Source of the DNA: Aquirufa aurantiipilula
GTDB taxonomy: Bacteria > Bacteroidota > Bacteroidia > Cytophagales > Spirosomataceae
Direction: 5' to 3'
NCBI RefSeq assembly: GCF_019923745.1
Contig: NZ_JAANOG010000003.1
Coordinates: forward strand, 62,001 to 126,000
DNA: 64,000 bases
Shown: positions 27,712-38,850 of the stretch, piece after piece
Layout: every line of letters begins with the position of its first letter
Numbering within the stretch: position 1 is the first letter of the stretch
Notes under the pieces: model-generated
What the model was told of the DNA's origin: nothing
Databases searched by the model: none
The model's input: only the letters and a program-made list of their open reading frames with translations
Translations under genes and position numbers: made by a program

Positions 27712-27716
27712 GTTTT

Positions 27717-28892
27717 ATGAGCTTCACCATTTCGCCAGCTTCTCGGTTACAAGTCGTACAAGAATACTACTTTTCTACCAAGCTAAAACAGATTGCAGCC
27801 TTGAAAGCCTCGGGTATTCCGGTGCTAAATCTTGGTATAGGTAGTCCGGACCTAGCACCTTCTGATGCCACCATTCAGGCATTGATAACTAGTGCCCAGA
27901 AAAAAGAAAACCATGCCTATCAAGGTTACCAAGGCATTCCGGCATTGCGTGAAGCTTTTGCTCAATTTTACCAAAAACAATACCAAGTAGACCTTAACCC
28001 GAATTCGGAAATATTGCCTTTGATGGGTTCCAAAGAAGGCATCATGCATATTGCAATGGCCTATTTGGAAAAAGGAGATATCACCTTAATCCCCAATCCA
28101 GGTTACCCAACTTACCAGGCTGCTTGTGCCTTAACAGGTGCTGAAGTACAAAGTTATGAGTTATCGGAAGCCAATGGCTGGTTGCCTGATTTGGATGCAT
28201 TAGCCAAGCGTGATTTATCCCAAGTGAAAATCATGTGGGTAAATTATCCGCATATGCCAACTGGTGCGAAGGCCGATAAAGCTTTTTTTGAAAAACTACG
28301 TGATTTTGCCTTGACCCATTCTATTTTACTGGTCAATGACAATCCCTACAGTTTCATCTTAAATGATGAGCCTATTAGTATGTTAAGTATTCCCGGGATG
28401 AAAGAAGTGGCTTTGGAATTGAATTCTCTTTCTAAATCCCATAATATGGCTGGATGGAGAATTGGTGCTGTAATGGGAAAACAAGAATTCTTAGCTCCCA
28501 TCCTAACTTTTAAATCCAACATGGATTCGGGTATGTTTTTACCTCTGCAAGAAGCCGCAACAGAAGCATTAAAAGCAGATGCTTCGTGGTTTAAACAACA
28601 AAATGAGATTTATTCTGCTCGTCAGAAGGTCGTATTTCAGTTAATGGATTTGTTGAATTGTAGCTATGACCCACAACAGAGTGGCATGTTTGTTTGGGCT
28701 AAAATACCTTCTGAATATGCCAATGGGTATGAGCTTTCCGATAAAATTCTTACTGAAAACGCCGTTTTTATTACCCCCGGAGGCATATTTGGTAGTCAAG
28801 GCAATCACTACATACGCATATCCTTATGTGCTCCCATTTCACTTTTTGAAACCGCCATTAACCGCATAAAAACTCAGTCAAATGGAATTTAA
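27717..28892 (+). CDS. PLP-dependent class I/II aminotransferase, likely for aromatic amino acid synthesis
   Basis: A 391-residue fold-type I aminotransferase. It has VLNLGIGSPDLAPSD near the N terminus, the substrate and PLP-binding NYPHMPTG (NYPNNPTG in most relatives), the Schiff-base Lys K240 in NSLSKSHNMAGWRIG with R248, and a C-terminal YIRISLC with the substrate-binding Arg. The ATG lies 5 nt after the T run of the attenuator, and the 3' end overlaps tyrA by 11 nt. The context points to transamination in tyrosine/phenylalanine synthesis; a broader role such as LL-diaminopimelate or aspartate aminotransferase cannot be excluded. Confidence 0.9.
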   Translation: MSFTISPASRLQVVQEYYFSTKLKQIAALKASGIPVLNLGIGSPDLAPSDATIQALITSAQKKENHAYQGYQGIPALREAFAQFYQKQYQVDLNPNSEILPLMGSKEGIMHIAMAYLEKGDITLIPNPGYPTYQAACALTGAEVQSYELSEANGWLPDLDALAKRDLSQVKIMWVNYPHMPTGAKADKAFFEKLRDFALTHSILLVNDNPYSFILNDEPISMLSIPGMKEVALELNSLSKSHNMAGWRIGAVMGKQEFLAPILTFKSNMDSGMFLPLQEAATEALKADASWFKQQNEIYSARQKVVFQLMDLLNCSYDPQQSGMFVWAKIPSEYANGYELSDKILTENAVFITPGGIFGSQGNHYIRISLCAPISLFETAINRIKTQSNGI

Positions 28893-29745
28893 TAAAGTTG
28901 TAGGTATTTTGGGTATAGGGTTAATTGGAGGTTCCATGGCGCTAGGTTTACGTAAAAGCGGATGGGCCAAAGAATGTATCGGTATTGATACCCATCGTCC
29001 AAACCAAAAAAGAGCTTTGGAATTGGGATTGATCGATCGACTACTACCTTTGGAAGAAGCATTGCAGGTGATTGATGTGCTGATTATTGCTACTCCAGTA
29101 GATAATTTGGTGGAACAACTACCCAAAATTTTGGATCAATTCAATGAAAAGCAAATCGTGATTGAAGTGGGATCAACCAAAAGTCCCATTTACGAAGCGC
29201 TAAAAAACCATCCCAGAAGAAAGCAATTTGTCTCTACCCATCCCATGGCTGGTACTGAATTTTCTGGCCCAGAAGCTGCGATAGACGGACTCTTCGAAGG
29301 AAAACGTTGCGTCATTTGTGATCAGGAATTAAGTGATCCCGATGCGGAAAAAACGATAGAAAGTTTATATCAAGATGGTTTGCACATGAATCTAATTTAT
29401 ATGGATTCCATCAGCCATGATGTCCACACCGCCTACATTTCCCACATTTCTCATATCTGTTCTTTTGCTTTAGCCAATACTGTTTTGGAAAAAGAAAAAG
29501 ATGAAAAACGCATTTTCGAATTAGCTTCAACGGGATTTGAATCCACGGTACGTTTAGCGAAATCATCGCCAGAAACTTGGATTCAAATTTTTCATCAAAA
29601 TCAAGAAAACTTGATGGATGTATTGGATGAATATATCAATACGCTGCTGAAATACAAAGGACTGATGTTGTCTGGAAGTTATGAAAAGCTGAAGGAAGAA
29701 TTAGCCAAAGCCAATGATATCGGAAGGATTCTAAACCGAAAATAA
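28882..29745 (+). CDS. tyrA: Prephenate dehydrogenase
   Basis: A 287-residue NAD-dependent dehydrogenase converting prephenate to 4-hydroxyphenylpyruvate. It has the N-terminal VGILGIGLIGGSMALGL (GxGxxG), IIATPVDNL, VEVGSTKSPI, the substrate motif STHPMAGTEFSGP, and HDVHTAYISHISHICSFALA. It has neither a chorismate mutase nor an ACT domain, so feedback control by an ACT module is absent and leader-peptide attenuation may be the main control. It overlaps the aminotransferase gene by 11 nt. Confidence 0.95.
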   Translation: MEFNKVVGILGIGLIGGSMALGLRKSGWAKECIGIDTHRPNQKRALELGLIDRLLPLEEALQVIDVLIIATPVDNLVEQLPKILDQFNEKQIVIEVGSTKSPIYEALKNHPRRKQFVSTHPMAGTEFSGPEAAIDGLFEGKRCVICDQELSDPDAEKTIESLYQDGLHMNLIYMDSISHDVHTAYISHISHICSFALANTVLEKEKDEKRIFELASTGFESTVRLAKSSPETWIQIFHQNQENLMDVLDEYINTLLKYKGLMLSGSYEKLKEELAKANDIGRILNRK

Positions 29746-29752
29746 AATATAA

Positions 29753-29780
29753 GCTCCAGACTTCTTGCGATGTCTGGAGC
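29753..29780 (+). terminator. Hairpin after tyrA, weak terminator candidate
   Basis: A perfect 9-bp stem (GCTCCAGAC at 29753-29761 and GTCTGGAGC at 29772-29780) with a 10-nt loop, 8 nt after the tyrA stop. There is no T run on either side, so it may be an mRNA-stabilising or Rho-assisted end rather than a standard intrinsic terminator. Confidence 0.45.
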
Positions 29781-29854
29781 ATGTTAGTTGTGCTGATGAA
29801 AGCATAAATCAATGGTATGAAAAGAACACAGTATTTGAAAATGTCAAAATCCTG

Positions 29855-31813
29855 TTAATTGGCCTTGGGTGCTCGGTATGAATAAGGTTTCCAAGTATTA
29901 TTTTGAGGATTCAAATCAGGAAATACATGATCTGGATCTATAGTAACTGATTTAATGGGTAAGGTGGTATTGGTCTTAAAATCCCAACTGCCTCCACGCT
30001 GCCAGATCTCCACAGGGAACGTGTAACGCTCTTTTTTTCCATCAGATAATTCTACCTCAACAATCCCCGGCATAATCATTTTATCTAAATTCTTGATTGT
30101 TACAATAGCGCCGTTCGCTGGGTTTTGATCCACATACACCACATCACTAACAGTTTGATCTAACTTCCACAATTCAAAAAACCATTGTCTCCAGAACCAA
30201 GTTAAATCTTCTCCAGCACCATCTTCCATAGCATGGAAAAAGTCATAAGGTGTAGGGTGTTTGAAGGCCCAGTTTTTAATGTAATTCTTGAATGCAAAAT
30301 CAAAACGGTCAGCTCCTAAGATTTGCTCACGCAAAATCTTTAAACCAAAACCCGGTTTGTTATAGGCTTCCCATCCTAAATTTCTTGGTTGAACCACATC
30401 GGGTATCGACATGATAGGATCCGCATTTTCTCTAAACATGGGTTTAGCGATTTGATGCATATCAAATTTTCGGTTCTTGTATTCCCCGTCGTTGAACGCA
30501 TCCGTGGAATAAAAATTAATGAAAGTATTGAAACCTTCATCCATCCAAGGAAATTTACGTTCATTGGTACCTACAATCATAGGGAACCAGTTGTGACCAA
30601 ATTCATGGTCTGTTACACCCCATAAAGCTGCAGTTTGATCACGGAATCCACAGAAAATAATTCCCGGATATTCCATTCCAGACACAATACCCGCTACGTT
30701 AGTCGCGGTAGGGTACGTGTACTCGTACAACCATTTAGAATAATATTCTATGGAAGCTTTCACATATTCTGTAGATCTACCCCAAGCATTTTTCCCATTG
30801 GATTCTTCTGGATAAACCGAAATCGCCATGGATTTTTTTCCACTGGGCAAATTGATTCTAGCTGCATCCATGATGAACGATTTCGATGTCGCAAAAGCCA
30901 CATCACGAGCGTTCAAGCATTTAAATTTCCATGTTAAACGGTCTTTGGCAGGACGAGATGCTGGATTTTTCACTTCATCTTCACTACGAATAATAACCGT
31001 AGTTTCAGAATTGGCTGCAGTATTCCAACGTTTTAATTGCTCTGCAGTAAATACTTCCGATGGATTGAGCAGTTCACCCGAACCCACTACTAAATGAGAA
31101 GCAGGTACATTGATAGCATATTCAAAGTTGCCATATTCCAAATAAAATTCTCCAGCTCCTAAATAAGGAAGTACATTCCAACCTTCGATATCATCGTATA
31201 CACACATACGAGGAAACCATTGAGCCACTTGAAAAATCATCCCATTTTTAGTCTCTTGCAAACCCATGCGGTCCGACGCATTTTGTGGAGAAGTAAAAGA
31301 ATAAACAATTTTGATTTTAGCTTGTCCTAGTTTTTCTGCCAAAGGTTGTGCCAGTCGAATTTGCATACGAGTATCTTCTACGATAAATGGCGTTGCCTTT
31401 CCATCGACTAATACACTTTCAATTTTATAACCTCCGTCAAAGCCAACATTACCAAATCGACCACCTGAGATGGGAGTCGTTTTTCCTCCCCTAGATTGTG
31501 TATTAAAAGAATTTTGATCCAGTTGTAACCACAAGAAATTCAATTTATCAGGAGAATTGTTTTTATAAGTAATCTCCACATCACCTGAGATTTTTCTAGC
31601 CTCCTCATCCAAACTCACTTGAATTTTATAATCAGCGGAGTTCTGCCAATATTGAGGCCCTGGAATCCCAGATCCTGAGCGATAAGGCGAATTGGATTGA
31701 TAGTTCCACAAGGGATGAAATAACTCGTATGCGCTATATGCCGACTTCGTCTGTGCATTAGCAGACAAGATACAAGTCAATAAAAGGCAAGTGAAAGCTA
31801 CTATTCTTTTCAT
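29855..31813 (-). CDS. M1-family metallopeptidase (aminopeptidase), secreted
   Basis: A 652-residue protein; I prefer the start at 31813 ([21 protein letters not shown], a clean signal peptide) to the ATG three codons upstream. The gluzincin site is HEFGHNW (H403, E404, H407) with the third zinc ligand E426 in [13 protein letters not shown]. The exopeptidase motif is GMEYPG rather than GAMEN, as in the Bacteroidota M1 subgroup. The N-terminal half is the beta-rich M1 domain. Role: periplasmic or extracellular peptide degradation. It follows the acyl-CoA dehydrogenase gene closely in the same direction. Confidence 0.93.
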   Translation of the reverse strand: MKRIVAFTCLLLTCILSANAQTKSAYSAYELFHPLWNYQSNSPYRSGSGIPGPQYWQNSADYKIQVSLDEEARKISGDVEITYKNNSPDKLNFLWLQLDQNSFNTQSRGGKTTPISGGRFGNVGFDGGYKIESVLVDGKATPFIVEDTRMQIRLAQPLAEKLGQAKIKIVYSFTSPQNASDRMGLQETKNGMIFQVAQWFPRMCVYDDIEGWNVLPYLGAGEFYLEYGNFEYAINVPASHLVVGSGELLNPSEVFTAEQLKRWNTAANSETTVIIRSEDEVKNPASRPAKDRLTWKFKCLNARDVAFATSKSFIMDAARINLPSGKKSMAISVYPEESNGKNAWGRSTEYVKASIEYYSKWLYEYTYPTATNVAGIVSGMEYPGIIFCGFRDQTAALWGVTDHEFGHNWFPMIVGTNERKFPWMDEGFNTFINFYSTDAFNDGEYKNRKFDMHQIAKPMFRENADPIMSIPDVVQPRNLGWEAYNKPGFGLKILREQILGADRFDFAFKNYIKNWAFKHPTPYDFFHAMEDGAGEDLTWFWRQWFFELWKLDQTVSDVVYVDQNPANGAIVTIKNLDKMIMPGIVEVELSDGKKERYTFPVEIWQRGGSWDFKTNTTLPIKSVTIDPDHVFPDLNPQNNTWKPYSYRAPKAN

Positions 31814-31827
31814 ATAATTCATACTTT

Positions 31828-33609
31828 TTATGATTCAAATACGGTTAAGTTTTCCGTATCCATTAATCGTTTATTTAATCCCAAGGCCTTCGGCACTTCA
31901 TAGTGGTAGAAGAATTTCATGGTATGTATTTTATCCTGATAAAATTCTTTATCCAGTGCAGAAGGACTTCCTGCCAAAGCTTTACTAGCAACGGTTCCTT
32001 GTTTTAACCATTGCCAAGCCACCACAATCAGACCAAACAATTCCATGTATAAAGTAGAATCAGCTAAGAATAATTCAGGTTTCCCTTCCGCCGCAATTTT
32101 CAATTTATGCATCGTTACTTGACCTAATTTGGCTACTTCTTTCTCCAATTCTTCGGCATAAGCTTGAATGGCTGTTTGATTTTTAGCTTCTTCAATATCC
32201 TTTTGAATCAAGTTGACCAATAACTTTAAAGCCTTACCTTGATTCGCTGGAATTTCTCTACCTAACAAGGTTAAACCGTGAATACCTGTGGTTCCTTCAT
32301 AAATGGACATAATCCGTACATCACGGGCCATTTGCTCCAAGGGAAAGTCTTCAGTATAACCATAACCTCCTAAAACTTGAACTCCTTGATTGACCGCTTG
32401 CAATCCCATTTCGGCAGGATAGGTCTTAGCCACCGGAGTCATCAAATTCAATAAAGTATGGTAGTTATCTGCTTCTTCTCCAGTTAAACATTTGGAATAA
32501 TCTTCCCACATAAAACTTTGGAATAGCAATCCCATAGTACCCTCTACAATGGCCTTCTGGAAATACAACATACGCTGCACATCCGGGTGGTTTTTAATCA
32601 AGGTTGGAGGTGTTTCTGGATCTTTATTGCTCAATTTACGTCCCTGAGAACGCTCGTTAGCATATTGCTTCGAAAAATGATAAGCCGCAGATGCGATGTA
32701 AGCACCGCCCATTCCTACTCCCAAACGTGCTTCATTCATCATTTGAAACATGTAGGAAAGTCCTTTATGGGGTTCACCAACCAAATAACCAATGGAATCA
32801 CCTTTATCCCCAAAAGATAAGTGTAATGCTGGCGTTCCTTTCTGACCCATTTTATGGTAAAGTCCTAAGGAGGTCACTTCATTGGAAACCCATTGCCCAT
32901 TTTCTTTTCTGCGCTTTGGAACTACAAATAACGAAATCCCTTTGGTTCCTTTGGGAGCTCCTTCCAAACGGGCTAACACCAAGTGAATGATATTTTCTGA
33001 GAATTGATTATCTCCTCCTGAAATAAAAATCTTTTGACCTTTAATGGAATAAGTACCGTTACCCAAATCCTTTGCTTGAGTTGACACATCATTTAAAGAA
33101 CTACCAGCTTGTGGTTCAGTTAAACACATGGTTCCTGTCCAGCGTCCATTCAACATATTTGGCACATATTCTGCCTTCAATGCTTCAGATCCAAAAGAAG
33201 CAATTAAGTGAGCGGCACCATTGGTTAATCCCGTAAACATGACAATGGAATTACTCGCTGCACCACGGATAAACTCGTGAGCCCCTCCGACCGTACTAGG
33301 CAATTGTTGCCCTCCTTTCTCATAGGAAAAAGTGGCCCCAATCATGCCTGACTCTCCCATTTCTTTGACATATGCCTCGGTGGATGGATGAACATGTACA
33401 GTTCCATCAATCAATTCAGCAGGATGTCTATCGGTATCTACAAAATGAGGACGTAGGTACTTCTCAGCAATGGATTCTGCAGAGTCTAGTACCATGTCGA
33501 ACATATCAGGCGTATAATCCGCAAAATATGGATGTGAACATAATGAACCGTAGTCCATTACCTCTTTTAAAATAAAGTCGAGATTCCGACGATCGTATTC
33601 TTTTGCCAT
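31828..33609 (-). CDS. Acyl-CoA dehydrogenase
   Basis: A 593-residue FAD enzyme of fatty acid beta-oxidation, of the long form (about 600 residues) with an extra C-terminal domain. Landmarks are [19 protein letters not shown] (flavin-binding), [42 protein letters not shown] and [16 protein letters not shown] carrying the catalytic Glu region. The start at 33609 (MAKEYDRRN) is preferred over the ATG three codons upstream. It lies directly before the M1 peptidase gene; a functional link between the two is not evident. Confidence 0.94.
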   Translation of the reverse strand: MAKEYDRRNLDFILKEVMDYGSLCSHPYFADYTPDMFDMVLDSAESIAEKYLRPHFVDTDRHPAELIDGTVHVHPSTEAYVKEMGESGMIGATFSYEKGGQQLPSTVGGAHEFIRGAASNSIVMFTGLTNGAAHLIASFGSEALKAEYVPNMLNGRWTGTMCLTEPQAGSSLNDVSTQAKDLGNGTYSIKGQKIFISGGDNQFSENIIHLVLARLEGAPKGTKGISLFVVPKRRKENGQWVSNEVTSLGLYHKMGQKGTPALHLSFGDKGDSIGYLVGEPHKGLSYMFQMMNEARLGVGMGGAYIASAAYHFSKQYANERSQGRKLSNKDPETPPTLIKNHPDVQRMLYFQKAIVEGTMGLLFQSFMWEDYSKCLTGEEADNYHTLLNLMTPVAKTYPAEMGLQAVNQGVQVLGGYGYTEDFPLEQMARDVRIMSIYEGTTGIHGLTLLGREIPANQGKALKLLVNLIQKDIEEAKNQTAIQAYAEELEKEVAKLGQVTMHKLKIAAEGKPELFLADSTLYMELFGLIVVAWQWLKQGTVASKALAGSPSALDKEFYQDKIHTMKFFYHYEVPKALGLNKRLMDTENLTVFES

Positions 33610-33749
33610 ATAAAACAAATTAGGAATCCAAAAATGCAGAAAAAAAATATATTATGCAAGCATACTAGTTTGCGTTTTATCGAGCAGAATCGGCTGACCA
33701 CTAAGGATTGCTGAAATCAGTGGAAAAATGACGATAAAAAGATTGATAA

Positions 33750-34808
33750 TTAGTAAATAGGCAAGCTTAATCCCACATTATAAGGAATCCAAGCAGCTAA
33801 ACGACAATCCCACAAAGGGGTATTTTGATATCTCAATTTATTAAATTCAATATAACTGACTAGCTTTTGATACGATTCAGCGGGAATCCCCTGATACCTA
33901 TCTACCAACTTGCGTTCTTTCGATTTTCCTGCGACCATAAAATACCCTAAAACTTGACGATCAGGCTTGTTCAAGCAAGTCAAATTTCCAATGATTTGGG
34001 CAGGTACCTTATCAAAAATCCCACCATCCAAGATACGCTGATCTTCTTGGCGTTTCCAAAACTGATATGTTGCTTTATCTACATGATAGACCTCCAATTG
34101 CACATACCATTCTGTAAAATCATCATAAGGTATAGATTCTAGAGCTAAATCAATTTCCCTTCCATCCAAATAGAAATCATCAGCTAAAATTGGCTGCGTA
34201 TTTTGGATTGCCTGCCAGCACTTATTGTAACAAATAGGTACTGGAGCCGGTGGAGGTGGAGGGGCAGGGCAAGTAGTCAAAAACTGCATAAAATCTTGTC
34301 GCTTCACAAAATAGTAATCCTCACTTCCACGGGAATCTTGTAAACTGGCCTGCAATTTAAAATGCATATTCTCCACCTTTTCTGCGTTCTTATAGCTAGA
34401 AGTAAAAGACTTTAATCCAATGGGCATAGATAGTTGCTGCCAATCCGATGCAATGTCTAGTCCGTCAGCCGTCCTAATTTCCAAACGGTATTTTTTCCCA
34501 ACCTGACCTTGAAATGAAGCAGGAGATTGATACATTCCTTTTTTAATTTCCATTAAAGCTGTAACAGCACCCGTTTCATCCACAATTCGAACCACAGCAC
34601 CAGGAATCGGCTGCCCCTGGAATTCGGTGGGGTCAAATGGCGAGTAGGCAGAAGTATAATTTAATCGAACGGTATAAGGTCCTGCCAAATTAGACATCTC
34701 TCCATACACCACAAGTGCATTGCTTAGGTTTTCTGTCTTGAAATCCATTATTTCCGTCTCACAAGAGAACAATCCCAATAACACAGCCAATATCAACAAT
34801 CTCTTCAT
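33750..34808 (-). CDS. DUF4249 lipoprotein
   Basis: A 352-residue exported lipoprotein: signal MKRLLILAVLLGLFSC with lipid-anchored C16. The body matches DUF4249 (LVVYGEMSNLAGPYTVRLNYT, IPGAVVRIVDETG, YRLEIRTADGLDIASDW), which is typically encoded right after a TonB-dependent receptor as here, where start and receptor stop share one base. It is likely an outer-membrane accessory protein of that receptor (inference from context). Confidence 0.88.
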   Translation of the reverse strand: MKRLLILAVLLGLFSCETEIMDFKTENLSNALVVYGEMSNLAGPYTVRLNYTSAYSPFDPTEFQGQPIPGAVVRIVDETGAVTALMEIKKGMYQSPASFQGQVGKKYRLEIRTADGLDIASDWQQLSMPIGLKSFTSSYKNAEKVENMHFKLQASLQDSRGSEDYYFVKRQDFMQFLTTCPAPPPPPAPVPICYNKCWQAIQNTQPILADDFYLDGREIDLALESIPYDDFTEWYVQLEVYHVDKATYQFWKRQEDQRILDGGIFDKVPAQIIGNLTCLNKPDRQVLGYFMVAGKSKERKLVDRYQGIPAESYQKLVSYIEFNKLRYQNTPLWDCRLAAWIPYNVGLSLPIY

Positions 34809-37297
34809 CAGAATTTAAAATTATAGGTCAAGGACGGAATGGCTGCTCCCAAAACGGATAATTGATACGTGCGCGCTTGATTAATCAAACCGGTTGATGA
34901 CCTAAAAAAGATGGAATAGGCGTTTTCTCGAGCAAAAAGATTGTAGATGGAAAAATTCCAACTACCCTGCCAGCGTTTACCTTCCTTTGCTTCGATGGTG
35001 AATCCAACATCCAAGCGCATGTAATAAGGTATACGTTCTTGATTACGCAAGGTGAAACTGGGACTTGAATATCCGTCCAATAATGGCTGTATCGTTGTAC
35101 CGGTCAAATAAGTATTGGAACCTCCCGCGGTTGTCAAGCCTGGCCGTGGAAAAATCCCGTTGGCATACCCATAATCAAATAAATCGTTGAAAGCATATAC
35201 CTTATATCGGGCATTCGGATAAGTAATCGGCCGACCAGAAGTATACGTAAAATTCGCATTAAATGAGATGCGTTTGGATAAGCGATTATTCAAAACAAAC
35301 TTAAAATTATGTGGCATGTCAAAGTTGGCCGGAAACTCTTTCCCGAAATTTGCGGCCACTTGATTTGCATTGGCTTCAATCAAACGGAATGAACGCGCAT
35401 AGGTATAAGAAACCCAACCTGTCAATCGTTTTCCCCTTGCCTTTTTCAAGAAAAACTCGGCACCATAGGCACGTCCTTCTCCTACTAATAATTCAGTCTC
35501 AACAGTTGGGTTCAAATAAATAGCTGCTCCATCCATGTAATCAATTACATGAGATAATCGTTTATAATAAAATTCTGCAGATGCCTCAAAAACAGCATTT
35601 TTTGCATTGCTAAAATTTCGAAAAAAACCGATGGAATATTGATCCACTACTTGTTGGGGTAAATAAGGATTTGAATTCTTCCAAATATCCACAGGTGATA
35701 CCGCCATAGTATTGGACAACAAATGCATAAACTGCTGCATACGGTTATAACCAATTTTAATGGACGTATTGGTATCCAATTTTACTGCCAAAGACAAACG
35801 TGGTTCAAAGCCCCCATAAGACTGAATCACATTGCCGGATTGAAATCGTAAAGTATCTGTGATAGTATTGATTGCGCGGGGTAAACCGGATTTATATCGA
35901 TAAAATACTTGGGGTCCTTGTAATTGATAATAGGCATAACGTAAACCTAAATCCAGACTCATCCGCTTATAAATTGGCAAGCTATGTCCTACATATACAG
36001 CCATTTCACGTGAATATTCCGCTTGCATGGGAAAGGTATTCACCACAGAATTGACTGTACTTGGCTGAAATGTCCCAGCATCATTCCGGTAAGTAGTGAA
36101 TTCTACTCCAAAATCACTTCGGCCCCATTGTTTTAGATCTAAACTTAGGTCTTCTCGAAGTGTTTTTTGGACTATTGATGGTCGCCAAGTAAACTCATAA
36201 CCAGATTTCAATCCATCTATACCATAAGAATAATCACTTGCAAAGGCATTAAAATGATGTGACCAATTACGCCATAAGGCAAAATGTTGAAAGCTAATAG
36301 TCTTGGTTTGCCAAGTATACATGGTATCTGCAGCAAATTTAAAACCGTCAAAACTGGTATAAGCCGATAATGAAATACGCTGATTTTTACCGATACGGTG
36401 TGTCAATTTGACGTTCATATCGTAAAAATTGGCCTTACTTTTTTGAAGTGCTGGATTGGGGAAGTAGCCCAAATAAAAATCCGATAAAGAACCTCTTACA
36501 CCCAAAATCAAAGATGTTTTCCCTTTATTCAAAGGCCCATCAACCAACAGTCGACTGGATATGGGACTAAGGCCACCTTGGATTTGCCACTTTTCAAAAT
36601 TCCCTTCTTTCATGCGTACATCCAACACCGATGAAGCGCGACCTCCATAATTACTTGGAATTCCTCCTTTGTACAAACTCAAATCTTGTACCATATCGGC
36701 ATTGAAACTCGTAAAGAATCCGAACAAATGGGATGTATTAAACAGGGGGACACCATCTAACAAGACCAAATTTTGGTCCACATTACCACCCCGTACATTA
36801 AAACCAGAAGCTCCCTCACCTACGGTTGAAACACCGGGAAGTAACATGATACTTCGAATCACATCTGCCTCACCCATCAAATTGGGCAATTTTTTAAGCG
36901 TGCTACCCGCCATTTTTTCTACCCCCATGATGGTTCGGCTCACGTTGGCATCAGACTTTTCCTCTGAGATAACCACTTCATCTAAAATTTGCTCCGACTT
37001 CTCTAAATAAATCGATATCCGTACATTTTCTTTTAAGTCAATTTTAGCTGTTTTAAATTTATACCCAAGGCTGCGAAAAACAGCTCCGTAAGAACGAGCA
37101 GGAAGTGAAAGTGAAAAATAACCAGAAGAATCCGTTCTTGCCCCAATGGATAGACCCGAAAAAAAGATCGAAGCCCCTTCGATAGGGGTCTTCGTTTCGA
37201 TATCCTGGATGGTACCTGAGAAAATATAATTTCCTTTTTTTTGACCTAAGCTTGCGAAGGACAATAAGAAACAGCATACGATTAAAACCTGTTTCAT
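34808..37297 (-). CDS. TonB-dependent receptor with carboxypeptidase-regulatory-like N-domain
   Basis: An 829-residue outer membrane receptor. The start at 37297 (MKQVLIVCCFLLSFASLGQ) gives a signal peptide and an ATGA overlap with the previous stop, so I prefer it to the longer frame. Residues about 25-110 are the CarboxypepD_reg-like domain. The plug follows (LPNLMGEADVIRSIMLLPG, GFNVRGGNVDQNLVLLDGVP, FNADMVQDLSLYKGGIPSNYGG), and the barrel ends in SLTYNFKF. It is not of the SusC type. It is paired with the DUF4249 lipoprotein and preceded by three FG-GAP lipoproteins in a coupled unit; substrate unknown. Confidence 0.93.
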   Translation of the reverse strand: MKQVLIVCCFLLSFASLGQKKGNYIFSGTIQDIETKTPIEGASIFFSGLSIGARTDSSGYFSLSLPARSYGAVFRSLGYKFKTAKIDLKENVRISIYLEKSEQILDEVVISEEKSDANVSRTIMGVEKMAGSTLKKLPNLMGEADVIRSIMLLPGVSTVGEGASGFNVRGGNVDQNLVLLDGVPLFNTSHLFGFFTSFNADMVQDLSLYKGGIPSNYGGRASSVLDVRMKEGNFEKWQIQGGLSPISSRLLVDGPLNKGKTSLILGVRGSLSDFYLGYFPNPALQKSKANFYDMNVKLTHRIGKNQRISLSAYTSFDGFKFAADTMYTWQTKTISFQHFALWRNWSHHFNAFASDYSYGIDGLKSGYEFTWRPSIVQKTLREDLSLDLKQWGRSDFGVEFTTYRNDAGTFQPSTVNSVVNTFPMQAEYSREMAVYVGHSLPIYKRMSLDLGLRYAYYQLQGPQVFYRYKSGLPRAINTITDTLRFQSGNVIQSYGGFEPRLSLAVKLDTNTSIKIGYNRMQQFMHLLSNTMAVSPVDIWKNSNPYLPQQVVDQYSIGFFRNFSNAKNAVFEASAEFYYKRLSHVIDYMDGAAIYLNPTVETELLVGEGRAYGAEFFLKKARGKRLTGWVSYTYARSFRLIEANANQVAANFGKEFPANFDMPHNFKFVLNNRLSKRISFNANFTYTSGRPITYPNARYKVYAFNDLFDYGYANGIFPRPGLTTAGGSNTYLTGTTIQPLLDGYSSPSFTLRNQERIPYYMRLDVGFTIEAKEGKRWQGSWNFSIYNLFARENAYSIFFRSSTGLINQARTYQLSVLGAAIPSLTYNFKF

Positions 37298-38847
37298 CGT
37301 TTCTGATTGCGTAAAATCAACATTCCATTCGCCTGCTTCCAAGCAGGATCAAAACTGCCTTCAGGAAATTTAGCTACGGCATGACTTCCCAATGCGATAT
37401 CCACATCACCATCACCATCGAGATCCCCTACATCCATAACGGACCAGCGGCCAAGATGTTGAATCGGTAAACTCTTGGTCTGAAAAGAAGTACCCGTATT
37501 TTCCAAATACAAAAATCCCTCAGAACCGCGTTTTTGGACATCTGGAAAAAGTGCAATGGAAACCAAGTCCTGATCCCCATCCAGATCAAAATCAGCTGCT
37601 AATACTTTGGTAGCACCGTTTTGCGGGAAAAATGCACGCTGTTTAAACGTGAAGTTCCCTTCATTGTTGAATACATATATACCATGATAGGGCTTCAAAA
37701 CGGTCGAAAAATCGGCATTGTCTCCTGCCGTACAGACAATATCCCAATCTCCATCTTGATCCAAATCGGCTATATCAAAGGAGCTTGTACCATAAATGGG
37801 AGGAAAACGCAATAGAATTTTAGAGCTAAACTGGAGTTTACCTTGGTTCAAATACAGGATAATCCGCTCATCACCTTGTGCAAACAAAGCCAACATATCC
37901 TGTTTTCCATCTTGGTTAAAATCCTTTACTATTACCCGAGTTGCCCCTGTTTGAGCCTCCACTACTTGCTGCGTCCAATTACCTGATTTCCCTTTTTTCC
38001 AAATGGATAATCCTCCTATTTTAAAGCCAAATTCACAAGAGACCAATTCCTCTCCAGCATCTTCATCCAAATTAGCTGAAATCACTTGCAATGGCCGATT
38101 TAGGTTTTTTAACTCCTGCTGATCGACCTGCATTTTTTGGTTGTTAAATGTCACCGATTGACTTAGTCCATTCACCTCGGGATTTGCTTGGGTGGTGGTA
38201 CCTATGAAAGTAAACCGGTATTTTCCATGACTACCTTCCACATGGGTTAATGCATTTTGATCTTTCCATTGCTGAATGGATTTCCCTTGTTTATCCAATA
38301 ACCAAATAACACGATTCGACTGATCTCCAGCAATGATCTGATGACTTGCTGCATCCATTTTTATAGCCGTGAAATTAGGGAATGTTGCTCCTTCCAATTT
38401 TACAGGCAAATCTTCTACACGAAACAAATTTTCTAATGGAGCAATCGGTTTGGCCTTTGTTTCAGGGAAATTAGCGGGAGATTCAGCTAGATAATAAGCT
38501 TTAATCTTGTCCCAATCTTCATCGGAAATAAGTGCTTGGGGAGATTTTAAAATGGCATAATCCGATAAGGGTTTCTGCAATTGATCTATTTCTTTCTGAA
38601 CCCCCATGAGCGTTCCCATGTAAGGCAAAGTACTGTATTTCCAAACGTTGTTGGGCAACATATCTGGGCTTGGTAAAGCATGACAGCTAGCACAATGCTG
38701 CTGTGCTAGAGCTTTTCCTTCGGCCACTTGGGTATCTTGGCAAGCCCAAGTAAATAGTGAAATATACAGAACAGATAGCCCAAGCAAGAATTTCAACCCA
38801 AAAGGCAAAATTCGTAATACGGGAAGCTTATCTTGTTGTAGCCCCAT
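37294..38847 (-). CDS. Cytochrome c / FG-GAP (VCBS) repeat lipoprotein
   Basis: A 517-residue lipoprotein with lipobox Cys36 (SLFTWAC). A single class I haem motif CASCH is at 52-56 with candidate axial Met in the region after it. An FG-GAP/VCBS propeller follows, with Ca-type loops such as DFNQDGKQD, DLDQDGDWD, DFDLDGDQD and DLDGDGDVD. A haem-containing propeller lipoprotein suggests a surface redox or binding role (inference). The start is 3 nt after the second UnbV gene and the stop overlaps the TonB receptor start. Confidence 0.88.
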   Translation of the reverse strand: MGLQQDKLPVLRILPFGLKFLLGLSVLYISLFTWACQDTQVAEGKALAQQHCASCHALPSPDMLPNNVWKYSTLPYMGTLMGVQKEIDQLQKPLSDYAILKSPQALISDEDWDKIKAYYLAESPANFPETKAKPIAPLENLFRVEDLPVKLEGATFPNFTAIKMDAASHQIIAGDQSNRVIWLLDKQGKSIQQWKDQNALTHVEGSHGKYRFTFIGTTTQANPEVNGLSQSVTFNNQKMQVDQQELKNLNRPLQVISANLDEDAGEELVSCEFGFKIGGLSIWKKGKSGNWTQQVVEAQTGATRVIVKDFNQDGKQDMLALFAQGDERIILYLNQGKLQFSSKILLRFPPIYGTSSFDIADLDQDGDWDIVCTAGDNADFSTVLKPYHGIYVFNNEGNFTFKQRAFFPQNGATKVLAADFDLDGDQDLVSIALFPDVQKRGSEGFLYLENTGTSFQTKSLPIQHLGRWSVMDVGDLDGDGDVDIALGSHAVAKFPEGSFDPAWKQANGMLILRNQKR

Positions 38848-38850
38848 CCC

